Source: Bacteroides sp. UBA1773 (GTDB taxonomy: Bacteria; Bacteroidota; Bacteroidia; Bacteroidales; Bacteroidaceae). From it: a DNA stretch of 64,000 nucleotides. Below are positions 38,286 to 47,929 of the stretch, piece after piece (positions within the stretch are counted from its first letter, which is position 1; every line of letters begins with the position of its first letter). The position numbers and the translations under genes were made by a program. Below the pieces are notes generated by a model. That model was given only the letters and a program-made list of their open reading frames with translations. It did not search any database and was not told the DNA's origin. The stretch spans positions 13,658 to 77,657 of the forward strand of contig DCGR01000097.1 in NCBI GenBank assembly GCA_002315285.1, given 5' to 3'.

Positions 38286-39921
38286 ACGTGAGATCTTCGA
38301 TGGAGAGATTCATGTATCAAAAGGTGTCATCAGCCATATCGAGCACTGTGCCAACACAACAGCCGATGCTCCTTATTTCCTTCCTGGATTCATCGATAGC
38401 CATGTACACATCGAAAGCAGCATGATGCTACCAACCGAATTTGCACAGATTGTAGAAGAGTTTGGCACCATTGGTGTCGTAGCCGATCCCCATGAAATAG
38501 CCAACGTATTGGGTGTCGATGGTGTAGATTTCATGATTCGGATGAGTCGCAAAACCGATTTCAACTTCTGTTTCGGTGCACCCAGTTGTGTACCCAGCTG
38601 CAATAGAGATATTGAAACAAGCGGAGCTGTACTCACTAGTCAAGAAATTGATGAATTGATGGAACGACATGACATCAGTTTACTGTCGGAAATGATGAAT
38701 TTCCCTGGTGTACTAAATAATGACGAGGAAGTGATGAAAAAAATCAACTCCGCCCTACAACACGGTAAACCTGTCGATGGACATGCGCCAGGATTGACTG
38801 GTGAAGCACGACGTAGGTATGCTGCAGCAGGTATCAGCACTGATCACGAATGCTCCACCCTTGAGGAAGGACGTGAATGTCTGGAATGTGGTATGAACCT
38901 ACTCATTCGAGAGGGAGCTGCCGCACGAAACTATGAGGCACTCATTCCACTTATTAAAGAATACCCCAATCGCGTGATGTTCTGTACAGACGACAGCCAC
39001 GCAGTGAAAGGACATATTAACACTATTGTGTTCAAAGCTTTGAAGGAAGGATACGACCTATGGAGCGTATTACAAGCAGCTTGTATCAATCCACAACGCC
39101 ATTATCATCTCAACTGGGGATTGCTACAGCCCAACGATCCCGCTACTTTTATCGCCCTTGATAGTCTGCAAGGAAACGCAAAGGTAATAGCAACCTATAT
39201 AAAAGGCACTGAGGTTTTTCACCGCAATTCACAACTATTGGCCATCAAAGCCCAAATGCATTCAGCAGAACGACAAATGGCAATGCTCGATGAGTATCCC
39301 AATCGTTTTGTAGCACAACCCATCACGACTGATGACATCCAGTTCCAACTGAAAGCAGGCGATACAGCCCATATCATAACTGCTACCGACGGTAGTTTAA
39401 TAACCGGGCACGATGAAGTATCTATCAGTGGAAATCCTATGGATGATGTGCGATGCTACCCTTGGAATGAAGTACAAAAGATAGTAGTACTTGACCGTTA
39501 TACCGAAAATGCACATCCCGTAGTAGGACTCATCAGGGGATTCGGCATCACCGATGGCGCTATGGCTGCCTCTATAGCTCACGACTGCCACAATATAGTG
39601 GCCATAGGCTCCTCAGACGAATACCTTGTACAAGCCATCAATCGCATTATTGAAATGCGAGGTGGTGTGATTGCACTGGCTGGCGATGAACAAACCGAAC
39701 TGGCCCTACCAATTGCAGGTCTCATGTCTCCTCTCAACGGACATTTCATAAGCTATCGTTGCCACGAATTGTTAGGTACCATCCACCGTGCGGGGTGCAC
39801 AATGCTATCGCCATTCATTACCATGAATTTCATGTGTCTGCCTGTCATCCCACATCTGAAACTTACCGACAAAGGACTATGGAACACAGACACTTGGCAA
39901 TTCATTCCAAGCCATGCCTAA
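38224..39921 (+). CDS. ade: adenine deaminase
   Basis: 565 residues, normal for bacterial Ade. The metal-binding signature PGFIDSHVHIESSMM lies near residue 55, the distal catalytic region has GHAPGLTGEARRRYAAAG and CTDDSHAVKGHI, and the C-terminal half carries GAMAASIAHDCHNIVAIG. It converts adenine to hypoxanthine plus ammonia in purine salvage. It is convergent with argB, 27 bp apart. Confidence 0.95.
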   Translation: METTKHKQNTIYKGHIVDVIKREIFDGEIHVSKGVISHIEHCANTTADAPYFLPGFIDSHVHIESSMMLPTEFAQIVEEFGTIGVVADPHEIANVLGVDGVDFMIRMSRKTDFNFCFGAPSCVPSCNRDIETSGAVLTSQEIDELMERHDISLLSEMMNFPGVLNNDEEVMKKINSALQHGKPVDGHAPGLTGEARRRYAAAGISTDHECSTLEEGRECLECGMNLLIREGAAARNYEALIPLIKEYPNRVMFCTDDSHAVKGHINTIVFKALKEGYDLWSVLQAACINPQRHYHLNWGLLQPNDPATFIALDSLQGNAKVIATYIKGTEVFHRNSQLLAIKAQMHSAERQMAMLDEYPNRFVAQPITTDDIQFQLKAGDTAHIITATDGSLITGHDEVSISGNPMDDVRCYPWNEVQKIVVLDRYTENAHPVVGLIRGFGITDGAMAASIAHDCHNIVAIGSSDEYLVQAINRIIEMRGGVIALAGDEQTELALPIAGLMSPLNGHFISYRCHELLGTIHRAGCTMLSPFITMNFMCLPVIPHLKLTDKGLWNTDTWQFIPSHA

Positions 39922-39948
39922 TCCTTTTCCGTTCTGCAAAACACTCTG

Positions 39949-40713
39949 TTATGCAATCACCAAAGTGCCCTTTCCCAGATTGTCGGCACTACAAATGACA
40001 ACACGTCCTACACCTGCTTCAATGGCACAGAACGCATTCTGAAGTTTGGGTATCATACCTCCCTGTATGATACCTTGCTCCACATATTCTACAAACTGTT
40101 CCTTAGACAAAGTTGGAATGACACTACTATCATCATCCTCGCGAAGCAACACACCTGGTTTTTCAAAACAATAGGTGAGAGTAACGTCGAAGTACGAAGC
40201 CAATGCTTTGGCTGTTTCACCAGCTATGGTATCGGCATTCGTATTGAGCAATGAGCCTACGCCATCATGGGTAAGTGGTGCCATGACGGGAACTACGCCC
40301 TGACGGATGAGCAAGGCAAGCATTGAAGCATCAACGTGAGTGACATCTCCCACAAAGCCATAATCCACATCTTTCACCGGACGGCGTATCGAACGAATAA
40401 CATCCATATCGGCACCCGTCAATCCCAAAGCATTGATGCCAAGAGCCTGCAAACAAGCCACGATGGTCTTGTTCACCAAGCCAGCATACACCATTGTAAC
40501 CACACGAAGCATGTCGGCATCAGTCACGCGCCGCCCATTCACCATACGGCTCTCCATTCCCAAGCGTGTAGCTAATGCAGTAGCCGAACGACCACCTCCA
40601 TGAACGAGTAACTTGTTTCCTTCGATACGTTTGAAACAATCAAGCAACCGCTGCAACGATTGTTCCTCCTCTACTATCTTGCCTCCTACCTTGATGATTG
40701 TAAGTTTATCCAT
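39949..40713 (-). CDS. argB: N-acetyl(succinyl)glutamate kinase
   Basis: 254 residues with amino-acid kinase motifs KVGGKIVEE at the N-terminus, LLVHGGGRSATALATRLG, NGRRVTDADML, LGLTGADMDV and LNTNADTIAGETAKAL. It phosphorylates the acylated glutamate in arginine synthesis; Bacteroides use N-succinyl intermediates at the transcarbamylase step, so succinylglutamate is a plausible substrate here (inference). Its start overlaps aroK by 8 nt. Confidence 0.93.
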   Translation of the reverse strand: MDKLTIIKVGGKIVEEEQSLQRLLDCFKRIEGNKLLVHGGGRSATALATRLGMESRMVNGRRVTDADMLRVVTMVYAGLVNKTIVACLQALGINALGLTGADMDVIRSIRRPVKDVDYGFVGDVTHVDASMLALLIRQGVVPVMAPLTHDGVGSLLNTNADTIAGETAKALASYFDVTLTYCFEKPGVLLREDDDSSVIPTLSKEQFVEYVEQGIIQGGMIPKLQNAFCAIEAGVGRVVICSADNLGKGTLVIA

Positions 40714-41236
40714 TTTGTAACAACTGATGTAAAAAATTCACAGAATGTGCTATCTGTACCCTATCTTCCAAGTCATCGCCCCGGAAAGAAAGTTTGGCCT
40801 GTTTGTAATAATCAAGCCGTTGAGAAAGCTGTTGTAATATGAATTGGCGAAGCTCTGTATCGGCCATACCGACAAGCAAAGGGCGACGAGTATGGCTCAC
40901 AATAAGCCTACGAAACAGTACCTCCATTGAAGTGTCAAGAAAGACAGTCGATCCCTGTCGGTTCATATACTCCATATTGTCGGAAAAACAAGGAGTGCCA
41001 CCACCCGCCGCAACCACAACATCCTCAAACTCACCCACCTCACGCAACATGGCACTCTCAATACGACGAAACCCAACTTCTCCCTCTTCTTCAAAGATAG
41101 TACTTATCGACTTGCAACGACGTGCCTCGATATATTTATCAAGATCGACAAACTGCAACCCCTGTGCTTTGGCGTATGCCCTGCCCAATGTGGTCTTGCC
41201 CGACCCCATGTAGCCTATCAGAAACAAGCGAATCAT
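40706..41236 (-). CDS. aroK: shikimate kinase
   Basis: 176 residues with P-loop IGYMGSGKTTLGRAYA, the shikimate site VDLDKYIEAR, GEVGFRRIESAML and AAGGGTPC. It makes shikimate-3-phosphate in the aromatic pathway. It overlaps topA by 4 nt at its start and argB at its end, a tight topA-aroK-argB run. Confidence 0.95.
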   Translation of the reverse strand: MIRLFLIGYMGSGKTTLGRAYAKAQGLQFVDLDKYIEARRCKSISTIFEEEGEVGFRRIESAMLREVGEFEDVVVAAGGGTPCFSDNMEYMNRQGSTVFLDTSMEVLFRRLIVSHTRRPLLVGMADTELRQFILQQLSQRLDYYKQAKLSFRGDDLEDRVQIAHSVNFLHQLLQNG

Positions 41237-43569
41237 TTCTTGCTTGTTCCACGCGCCTTCTTCACCGTCTTCTTAGCCTTCACTGGGGTATCAGCCACAA
41301 TCTTCATACACACATCCTCGGTAAGATCTTGTGGAACCATATTGGAAGGAATCTTATAGTTCTGCTTCTGATAGCAAATGTAAGGACCATATCGACCATT
41401 CAGTACCTGCAAGTCAGGATTCGAAGAAAATGTTTTGATTGTTTTCTTGTCGATAGCCTCCTGACGGTCTTGAAGAATCCTGATAGCTTCATCCATGGTC
41501 ACAGTAAGAGGATTAATACCTTTAGGTACGGAAGCAAGTAAGTCCTTGAAGCGTATATAGGGGCCGAAACGTCCAGCAGCCACCGTTATGTCATTTCCTC
41601 CCATCGTGCCGACCACACGGGGCAATTTGAACGAATCCAAAGCCTTTTCAAGAGTAATCTCCTCCATATTCACACCCTTGGGGAACTGCGCAAAACGAGG
41701 TTTCTCATCGTCAGTGGCATTGCCCAGCTGAAGCACAGGACCGAAACGTCCAATCTTGGCATATAGAGGTTTCCCAGATGCAGGATCATGCCCCACAAGA
41801 CGCTCCCCCACACGATGTTCACTCTTACTATGTGTAGCTGTTTCAACCAAAGGCTCAAAATCTTTGTAGAAATCCTTGATTACGTTTATCCATTCTATCT
41901 CGCCTTCAGCTACATCATCGAATTTCTTTTCGACATCGGCTGTAAAGTTATAATTTAATATTTCAGGGAAATTCATCATCAAGAAATCATTCACCACGAC
42001 ACCCACATCAGTAGGAATCAGGCGATTTTTCTCCTTCCCCGTTTCTTCGTTTTTCTGCATGTCCGAAAGAGAGCCATCGACCGCAAGCGTAATAATTTCA
42101 TATTGGCGTTTCACTCCGTCCTTATTGCCTTTTTCCACATAGCCACGCTGCTGTATGGTTGAGATAGTAGGAGCGTAAGTGGAAGGACGCCCGATGCCAA
42201 GCGCTTCCATTTCCTTTACCAATGTAGCCTCATTGTAGCGGGGACGGCTTTGTGAGAACCGTTGGGTGGCTACCACCTCCCTGCGTTGCAACTTCTCGCC
42301 TAAGGCAAGAGCTGGAAGTTGGTGGCTATCGTCGTCAGATGTCTGTTCGTCGTCAGAAGATTCCCGATACACTTTCAGAAAGCCATCGAAAGTGATTACT
42401 TCTCCATTCGCCACGAAATTCTCATTGCCATTGCTCATCTTGATGGTCACCGACGTTTTTTCCACATCGGCATCAGCCATTTGTGAAGCGATGGTGCGTT
42501 TCCATATCAACTCATAAAGACGCTTCTCGGGAACTGTACCCGTAACCGTGTCATTTGCCATATCGGTAGGACGAATTGCCTCATGAGCCTCTTGAGCACC
42601 TTTCGACTTGGTTGTAAACTGGCGGGTCTTGACATATTCATCGCCCATCCTCTCTGCAATCACCTCCCGGCTGGCATTCAACGCCAATTGGGATAGGTTG
42701 ACAGAGTCTGTACGCATATAAGTAATCTTGCCACTTTCGTAAAGGTGTTGCGCGACCGACATGGTTTGTGTAACCGAAAAACCCAGTTTACGTGCAGCCT
42801 CTTGTTGCAAGGTGGAAGTAGTGAAAGGAGGGGCAGGACACTTTTTCAACGGACGAGTGATAATATCGCCTACCTCGTACTTTGACTGTGCGCATACGTC
42901 CAAGAAGTTCCTTGCCTCATCGGAAGTTTTGAAACGCAAGGGAAGTTCGGCCTTTAGCTCCGTTCCACTCGAAGTGACAAACACGGCAGTAACCCTATAC
43001 GACGACTCGCTGACAAAGTTCTTTACCTCACGTTCGCGTTCCACAATCAGCCTGACCGCCACGGATTGCACACGTCCTGCAGAAAGAGCCGGTTTCACTT
43101 TTTTCCACAACACGGGAGAGAGTTCAAAACCCACCAGACGGTCGAGTACCCGACGCGCCTGCTGCGCATTCACCAGATTGTAATCTATTTCGCGTGGTTG
43201 TTCTATTGCCTTTAAGATGGCGGGCTTTGTGATTTCGTGGAAAACAATTCGTCGCGTATTCTCAGGTTTCAATTCAAGAACCTCGAACAAGTGCCACGAA
43301 ATTGCCTCCCCTTCACGGTCCTCATCGGAAGCCAACCACACCATCTCGGCTTGCCTGGCTTTTTCCTTCAGTTCGCTGACCAGTTTTTGCTTATCCTCAG
43401 GAATTTCGTAATTAGGTTGGAAATCATGCAGAATATCGATGCCACATTCATTCTTTTTCAAGTCACGAATATGCCCGTAACTCGACAACACCTTATAATC
43501 AGCACCCAAGAATTTCTCTATCGTCTTGGCTTTTGCAGGAGACTCAACAATGACCAGATTCTTTTGCAT
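41233..43569 (-). CDS. topA: DNA topoisomerase I (type IA)
   Basis: 778 residues. The TOPRIM domain starts VESPAKAKTIEKFL and has ASDEDREGEAISWHL; the catalytic Tyr is in GKITYMRTDS. The C-terminus carries three zinc-free topoisomerase repeats (KIGRFGPVLQLG, AAGRFGPYIRFKD, LNGRYGPYICYQK) and a basic Lys-rich tail (KKTVKKARGTSKK). It relaxes negative supercoils. A -7/-33 promoter lies at 43597-43626. Confidence 0.97.
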   Translation of the reverse strand: MQKNLVIVESPAKAKTIEKFLGADYKVLSSYGHIRDLKKNECGIDILHDFQPNYEIPEDKQKLVSELKEKARQAEMVWLASDEDREGEAISWHLFEVLELKPENTRRIVFHEITKPAILKAIEQPREIDYNLVNAQQARRVLDRLVGFELSPVLWKKVKPALSAGRVQSVAVRLIVEREREVKNFVSESSYRVTAVFVTSSGTELKAELPLRFKTSDEARNFLDVCAQSKYEVGDIITRPLKKCPAPPFTTSTLQQEAARKLGFSVTQTMSVAQHLYESGKITYMRTDSVNLSQLALNASREVIAERMGDEYVKTRQFTTKSKGAQEAHEAIRPTDMANDTVTGTVPEKRLYELIWKRTIASQMADADVEKTSVTIKMSNGNENFVANGEVITFDGFLKVYRESSDDEQTSDDDSHQLPALALGEKLQRREVVATQRFSQSRPRYNEATLVKEMEALGIGRPSTYAPTISTIQQRGYVEKGNKDGVKRQYEIITLAVDGSLSDMQKNEETGKEKNRLIPTDVGVVVNDFLMMNFPEILNYNFTADVEKKFDDVAEGEIEWINVIKDFYKDFEPLVETATHSKSEHRVGERLVGHDPASGKPLYAKIGRFGPVLQLGNATDDEKPRFAQFPKGVNMEEITLEKALDSFKLPRVVGTMGGNDITVAAGRFGPYIRFKDLLASVPKGINPLTVTMDEAIRILQDRQEAIDKKTIKTFSSNPDLQVLNGRYGPYICYQKQNYKIPSNMVPQDLTEDVCMKIVADTPVKAKKTVKKARGTSKK

Positions 43570-43596
43570 ATAACTATGTCTTCAAAAATTTGGCTG

Positions 43597-43626
43597 CAAA
43601 GTTAATGCAAAAATACAAACTGCAAA
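43597..43626 (-). promoter_or_regulatory. topA promoter
   Basis: Minus strand: -33 TTTG at 43626-43623, 18-nt spacer, -7 TAACTTTG at 43604-43597; start near 43590, 20 nt before the ATG. Confidence 0.7.
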
Positions 43627-43705
43627 AACATTCATATTAATGAGGTGCATTTTTTATCCAAAATTATTTTTCATGTCAGATTGTTAGCGATTCGAAAAAA
43701 ATGAT

Positions 43706-43713
43706 TACTTTTG
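43706..43713 (+). promoter_or_regulatory. -7 box for the lrp operon
   Basis: TACTTTTG, 29 nt before the ATG at 43743; TTG at 43681-43683 is 22 nt upstream. Confidence 0.5.
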
Positions 43714-43742
43714 CTGACAAAATGTAACAAATAGACAGCTAT

Positions 43743-44207
43743 ATGGAAAAAATTGATGAACTTGATCGTCAAATACTGGAAATTATCTCACAAAACGCCC
43801 GCATTCCCTTCAAAGATGTAGCCGACGTATGTGGCGTGTCGAGAGCCGCAATCCACCAGCGTGTGCAAAAACTCATTGACATAGGTGTCATCACTGGATC
43901 AAAATACTGCATCAACCCCAAAAGCCTGGGATTCAACACCTGCACCTATGTTGGCATCAAACTGGAAAAGGGTTCCATGTACAAACAAGTGGTGGCGGCA
44001 CTCGCCAAAATTCCGGAAATAGTGGAATGTCATTTCACGACAGGTCCCTACACCATGATTACAAAACTCTACTCACGCGACAACGAGCATCTGATGGAAC
44101 TGCTCAACAACAAAATACAGGAGATTCCTGGCGTAAGCGCCACCGAAACACTCATCTCGCTCGAGCAAAGCATCAAAAAAGAGATGCCCATCCCCACTGC
44201 CCTATAA
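43743..44207 (+). CDS. Lrp/AsnC-family transcriptional regulator
   Basis: 154 residues. The N-terminal winged helix (DELDRQILEIISQNARIP, then VCGVSRAAIHQRVQKLIDIGVI) and C-terminal RAM domain (VECHFTTGPYTMITKLYS) are typical. It probably senses an amino acid and regulates nearby and distant genes. First gene of a close-packed run (DUF4491, amidotransferase, glutaminyl cyclase, sufE). Confidence 0.95.
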   Translation: MEKIDELDRQILEIISQNARIPFKDVADVCGVSRAAIHQRVQKLIDIGVITGSKYCINPKSLGFNTCTYVGIKLEKGSMYKQVVAALAKIPEIVECHFTTGPYTMITKLYSRDNEHLMELLNNKIQEIPGVSATETLISLEQSIKKEMPIPTAL

Positions 44208-44219
44208 ACGACAACTGAC

Positions 44220-44558
44220 ATGGAATGGCTTAACGAATATCATTTAGGAGGCATTGTCATAGGAATCTGCACTTTTCTCATCATCGGAATGTTTCACCCC
44301 ATAGTAATAAAAGCTGAATACCATTGGGGGATGCGTTGCCGATGGTGGTTCGCACTGTTGGGCATGGGAGGCATGATAGGATCGGTAATGGCCGACAACA
44401 TCCTGCTACAAACACTGCTGGGCGTTTTCTCATTCTCTTCGTTCTGGTCGGTGAAGGAAATTACCGAACAGCACGACAGGGTGCTGAAAGGGTGGTTCCC
44501 TATGAATCCCAAACGGAAGTCGGATTATGAACCAAAACAAGACAATCATGCCATCTGA
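44220..44558 (+). CDS. DUF4491 membrane protein
   Basis: 112 residues with three predicted membrane segments (GGIVIGICTFLIIGMFHPIV, WWFALLGMGGMIGSVMA, LLGVFSFSSFWSVKEI) and a hydrophilic tail (FPMNPKRKSDYEP). It matches the short Bacteroidetes DUF4491 family by feel; function unknown. It starts 12 nt after the lrp stop and overlaps the next gene. Confidence 0.85.
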   Translation: MEWLNEYHLGGIVIGICTFLIIGMFHPIVIKAEYHWGMRCRWWFALLGMGGMIGSVMADNILLQTLLGVFSFSSFWSVKEITEQHDRVLKGWFPMNPKRKSDYEPKQDNHAI

Positions 44559-45336
44559 CAATCGGATGAACACTTGCAAGCATCTCGACGGCAACAGTCT
44601 GTTGCCAACCAGGCCTTTGATTGGCCTGACCGGTAACTTCGTAGATGGCTGTTGCTCATTGGCCTCAGCCTACTACACTTCCGTGCTGAAGGCAGGGGGA
44701 GTCCCTCTCGTTATCCCGCCAACTGGCAACGATGAAATCATAGCACACATACTCGGATTCCTTGACGGCATAGTGCTGACAGGCGGTGCCGACCTGAACC
44801 CATTATTGATAGGCGAAGAACCCATTCCGCAGCTACGAGGCATCAATGCGGAACGCGATAGCCATGAGTTGCTGGTCACACGTATGGCCGCCGACCTGCA
44901 CATCCCCATTTTAGGAATCTGTCGGGGAATACAAGTCATTGGGGCGGCTTTCGGAGGATTGCTCTATCAGGACATATATACGCAACACCATGGAACAACA
45001 TGCAAACACGACCAGAATGCCGACCGCTGGGTGGCGACCCACACCGTCGAGCTCTTGTCTGGAAGCCAGCTATACAATTTGTTCCAGACAACAAGGCTTG
45101 CCGTCAATTCGTTTCACCACCAAGCGGTAAAGACACCTCCCCAAGGATTCATGGTGTCAGCTACCGCGCCCGATGGCATCATTGAAGCCATGGAGAGCGT
45201 AAATGACCATCAGATACTGGCAGTGCAATGGCATCCCGAATGTTTCATCATGCACAACGACGAAAGCATGATGCCCATCTTCCATTGGCTCATAAAGGAA
45301 GCCTCATCGCATAAAGAACAACAAATAAGTAACTGA
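44527..45336 (+). CDS. class I glutamine amidotransferase / gamma-glutamyl-GABA hydrolase family
   Basis: 269 residues with the PuuD-type layout: PLIGLTGNFVD at the start of the fold, GGADLNPLLIGEE, the nucleophile elbow GICRGIQVIGAAFGG (Cys), and WHPECF (His and Glu of the triad). PuuD enzymes cleave gamma-glutamyl-GABA or related gamma-glutamyl amides; specificity is open. The frame overlaps DUF4491 by 32 nt; ATG codons at 44548 and 44566 are alternative starts that reduce or remove the overlap. Confidence 0.88.
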   Translation: MNQNKTIMPSDNRMNTCKHLDGNSLLPTRPLIGLTGNFVDGCCSLASAYYTSVLKAGGVPLVIPPTGNDEIIAHILGFLDGIVLTGGADLNPLLIGEEPIPQLRGINAERDSHELLVTRMAADLHIPILGICRGIQVIGAAFGGLLYQDIYTQHHGTTCKHDQNADRWVATHTVELLSGSQLYNLFQTTRLAVNSFHHQAVKTPPQGFMVSATAPDGIIEAMESVNDHQILAVQWHPECFIMHNDESMMPIFHWLIKEASSHKEQQISN

Positions 45337-45339
45337 GTC

Positions 45340-46341
45340 ATGACAAACAAGTTAAAAACCTCCTTCGTGACAGTGATGCTTCTGCTGACAACCGTGGCTT
45401 GTGGAAACACCTCACAAAAGCAAATTGCCGACAACGAAACCGATCCAGAACCGACAATCCCCACATTCAACGCCGATAGCGCATACCATCATGTGGCCAC
45501 ACAAGCCAATTTCGGTCCGCGTGTGCCCAACACCGAAGTTCACTGGCAATGTGCCGCCTTTCTCGCAAACCAATTAGAGAGATACGGAGCCAAGGTGACA
45601 CGTCAGGAAACGACACTCCTCGCATGGGACGGCACCCCACTACGTGCCTGCAACATCATCGGTGCATACCGCCCTGAACTGAAAAAAAGAGTGCTCCTAT
45701 GTGCACACTGGGACAGTCGCCCATACGCTGACAACGACCCCGATGCGAAAAACCACAAAACCCCCATCCTAGGTGTCAATGATGGAGCCAGCGGTGTTGG
45801 AGTATTACTTGAAGTAGCGCGCCAGTTACAAGCACAGTCACCCACAATCGGTATCGACATCATATTCTTCGATGCCGAAGATTACGGCATCCCACAATGG
45901 TGGGAAGGCAAATACAAAAATCACACCTGGTGCCTCGGCTCACAATACTGGAGCCGCCACCCACACACACCAAACTACAATGCCCGATACGGCATACTGC
46001 TCGACATGGTAGGCGGCAAGAACGCCACCTTCTTCTATGAAGGCTACTCGCAACGGACAGCAGCCTCCGCCATGAAGAAAATATGGAAGCATGCACGGAG
46101 ACTGGGATTCGAGCAGTTCTTCATCGACAAGCCAGGCGACGAAGTCACCGACGACCATGTGTATGTAAACGACATCACACATATTCCGTGTGTCGATATC
46201 ATCAACTGCGACCCCACTTCAAAAAGGTCCTCGTTTGGTGAAACCTGGCATACCGTCAACGACAATCTTCAACAGATTGACCGCGCCACGCTTCACGCCG
46301 TTGGACAAACTCTATTAAACGTTATCTACCGAGAAAAATGA
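45340..46341 (+). CDS. glutaminyl-peptide cyclotransferase-like M28 lipoprotein
   Basis: 333 residues with lipoprotein signal (LLLTTVAC, Cys21). The fold is M28: LLCAHWDSRPYADND and GVNDGASGVGVLLE give the zinc-site His and Asp, FFDAEDYG the acidic residues, and WCLGSQYWSRHP is typical of the glutaminyl cyclase branch. It would convert N-terminal Gln to pyroglutamate on exported proteins, a frequent modification in Bacteroidetes periplasm. Starts 3 nt after the amidotransferase stop and overlaps sufE by 4 nt. Confidence 0.9.
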   Translation: MTNKLKTSFVTVMLLLTTVACGNTSQKQIADNETDPEPTIPTFNADSAYHHVATQANFGPRVPNTEVHWQCAAFLANQLERYGAKVTRQETTLLAWDGTPLRACNIIGAYRPELKKRVLLCAHWDSRPYADNDPDAKNHKTPILGVNDGASGVGVLLEVARQLQAQSPTIGIDIIFFDAEDYGIPQWWEGKYKNHTWCLGSQYWSRHPHTPNYNARYGILLDMVGGKNATFFYEGYSQRTAASAMKKIWKHARRLGFEQFFIDKPGDEVTDDHVYVNDITHIPCVDIINCDPTSKRSSFGETWHTVNDNLQQIDRATLHAVGQTLLNVIYREK

Positions 46342-46769
46342 AATCCATAAACGAACTACAAGACGAAGTTATCGAGGAGTTTTCCGACTTCGATGATTGG
46401 ATGGACAAATACCAGTTGCTCATCGACCTCGGCAGCGAGCAGCAACCTCTTCCTGCCGAATACAAGACCGATGAGAACCTCATTGATGGCTGTCAAAGCC
46501 GCGTGTGGCTACATGCCGACCTTCAGAATGGCAAGTTGGTGTTCCAGGCCGAGAGCGATGCCCTGATTGTGAAAGGCATTGTCAGCCTGCTCATCAAGGT
46601 CGTATCGGGCCACACTCCCAACGAAATCCTTGACACCGACCTTTATTTCATCGAACGTGTCGGACTGAAAGAACACCTCTCGCCCACCCGAAGCAACGGA
46701 CTGGCATCGATGGTAAAAAAGATGAGGATTTACGCTTTAGCCTACAAGACCAAAGAGGAACAGCAATAG
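46338..46769 (+). CDS. sufE: SufE-family sulfur acceptor
   Basis: 143 residues. DFDDWMDKYQLLIDLGSEQ and the acceptor-Cys segment LIDGCQSRVWLHADL are the SufE hallmarks. It receives persulfide sulfur from SufS and passes it to SufB in Fe-S cluster assembly. The gene is far from a suf cluster here; it terminates the lrp run. Confidence 0.95.
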   Translation: MKSINELQDEVIEEFSDFDDWMDKYQLLIDLGSEQQPLPAEYKTDENLIDGCQSRVWLHADLQNGKLVFQAESDALIVKGIVSLLIKVVSGHTPNEILDTDLYFIERVGLKEHLSPTRSNGLASMVKKMRIYALAYKTKEEQQ

Positions 46770-46857
46770 CAACTCCCATAAACCAGTCTCGCCCTTGGAG
46801 TTTGTCCTTTGTCGATGGGTCATAAAACATGCAGGAGATCAATTTGCCTTCCTTTTA

Positions 46858-46889
46858 TTTGCTTATCCGCATAAGTTGAGCTAATTTTG
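46858..46889 (+). promoter_or_regulatory. ruvB promoter, implying a leaderless mRNA
   Basis: TTTG at 46858-46861, 20-nt spacer, TAATTTTG at 46882-46889. The predicted start (about 46895) coincides with the conserved ATG of ruvB. Confidence 0.65.
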
Positions 46890-46894
46890 CACGC

Positions 46895-47920
46895 ATGGAA
46901 GATATCAACATTCGTGAACATCAACTCAGCAGCAAAGAGCGGGACTTCGAGAACGCACTCCGCCCCCTGGCATTCGGTGACTTTGCCGGACAGGAACAAG
47001 TGGTGAACAACCTGCGCATTTTCGTGAAGGCTGCCCGCCTGCGCGCCGAAGCTCTCGACCACGTGCTTCTGCACGGCCCTCCCGGACTGGGAAAGACCAC
47101 ACTGAGCAACATCATCGCCAATGAGTTGGGAGTGGGGTTCAAGGTCACCTCCGGTCCTGTGCTCGACAAGCCAGGCGATCTGGCCGGACTGCTCACCAGC
47201 CTGGAGCCCAACGACGTGCTTTTCATCGACGAGATTCACCGACTGAGCCCCATTGTGGAAGAGTATCTGTACTCCGCCATGGAGGATTATCGCATCGACA
47301 TCATGATTGACAAGGGACCCTCTGCACGTAGCATACAACTCGAACTGAGTCCCTTCACTTTGGTTGGCGCCACTACACGCAGCGGACTGCTCACCGCACC
47401 ACTCCGCGCCCGCTTTGGCATCAACCTCCATTTGGAGTACTACGACGACAAGGTGCTCAGTGGCATCGTCACCCGCTCGGCGAACATCCTCAATATCCCC
47501 ATCGATGCACAGGCATCCGACGAAATCGCACGCCGCAGCCGCGGAACGCCTCGTATCGCCAACGCGTTGCTACGCCGTGTCCGCGATTTTGCCCAAGTGA
47601 AAGGCTCCGGACGTATCGACCTCGACATCACGCGCTTTGCCCTTGAAGCACTCAACATCGACCGCTATGGCCTCGACGAGATTGACAACAAGTTGCTATG
47701 CACCATCATAGACAAGTTTGGCGGTGGACCCGTGGGACTTTCCACCATAGCCACTGCTCTGGGCGAGGATGCGGGCACAGTGGAAGAAGTGTATGAACCG
47801 TTCCTCATCAAGGAAGGATTCCTCAAACGTACGCCACGCGGTCGTGAGGTCACCGAATTGGCTTATAAGCATTTAGGAAGAAGCATTTTTAAGAACCGAC
47901 AAGGCGACTTGTTTGGATAA
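46895..47920 (+). CDS. ruvB: Holliday junction branch migration ATPase RuvB
   Basis: 341 residues, normal length. Walker [16 protein letters not shown], Walker [11 protein letters not shown], sensor/arginine-finger region [18 protein letters not shown] and the winged-helix end [16 protein letters not shown]. The hexameric motor drives RuvAC-bound Holliday junctions. The start ([15 protein letters not shown]) matches what I recall of Bacteroides RuvB, so the very short distance to the promoter is real rather than a start error. Confidence 0.97.
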   Translation: MEDINIREHQLSSKERDFENALRPLAFGDFAGQEQVVNNLRIFVKAARLRAEALDHVLLHGPPGLGKTTLSNIIANELGVGFKVTSGPVLDKPGDLAGLLTSLEPNDVLFIDEIHRLSPIVEEYLYSAMEDYRIDIMIDKGPSARSIQLELSPFTLVGATTRSGLLTAPLRARFGINLHLEYYDDKVLSGIVTRSANILNIPIDAQASDEIARRSRGTPRIANALLRRVRDFAQVKGSGRIDLDITRFALEALNIDRYGLDEIDNKLLCTIIDKFGGGPVGLSTIATALGEDAGTVEEVYEPFLIKEGFLKRTPRGREVTELAYKHLGRSIFKNRQGDLFG

Positions 47921-47929
47921 AGTCATAAT

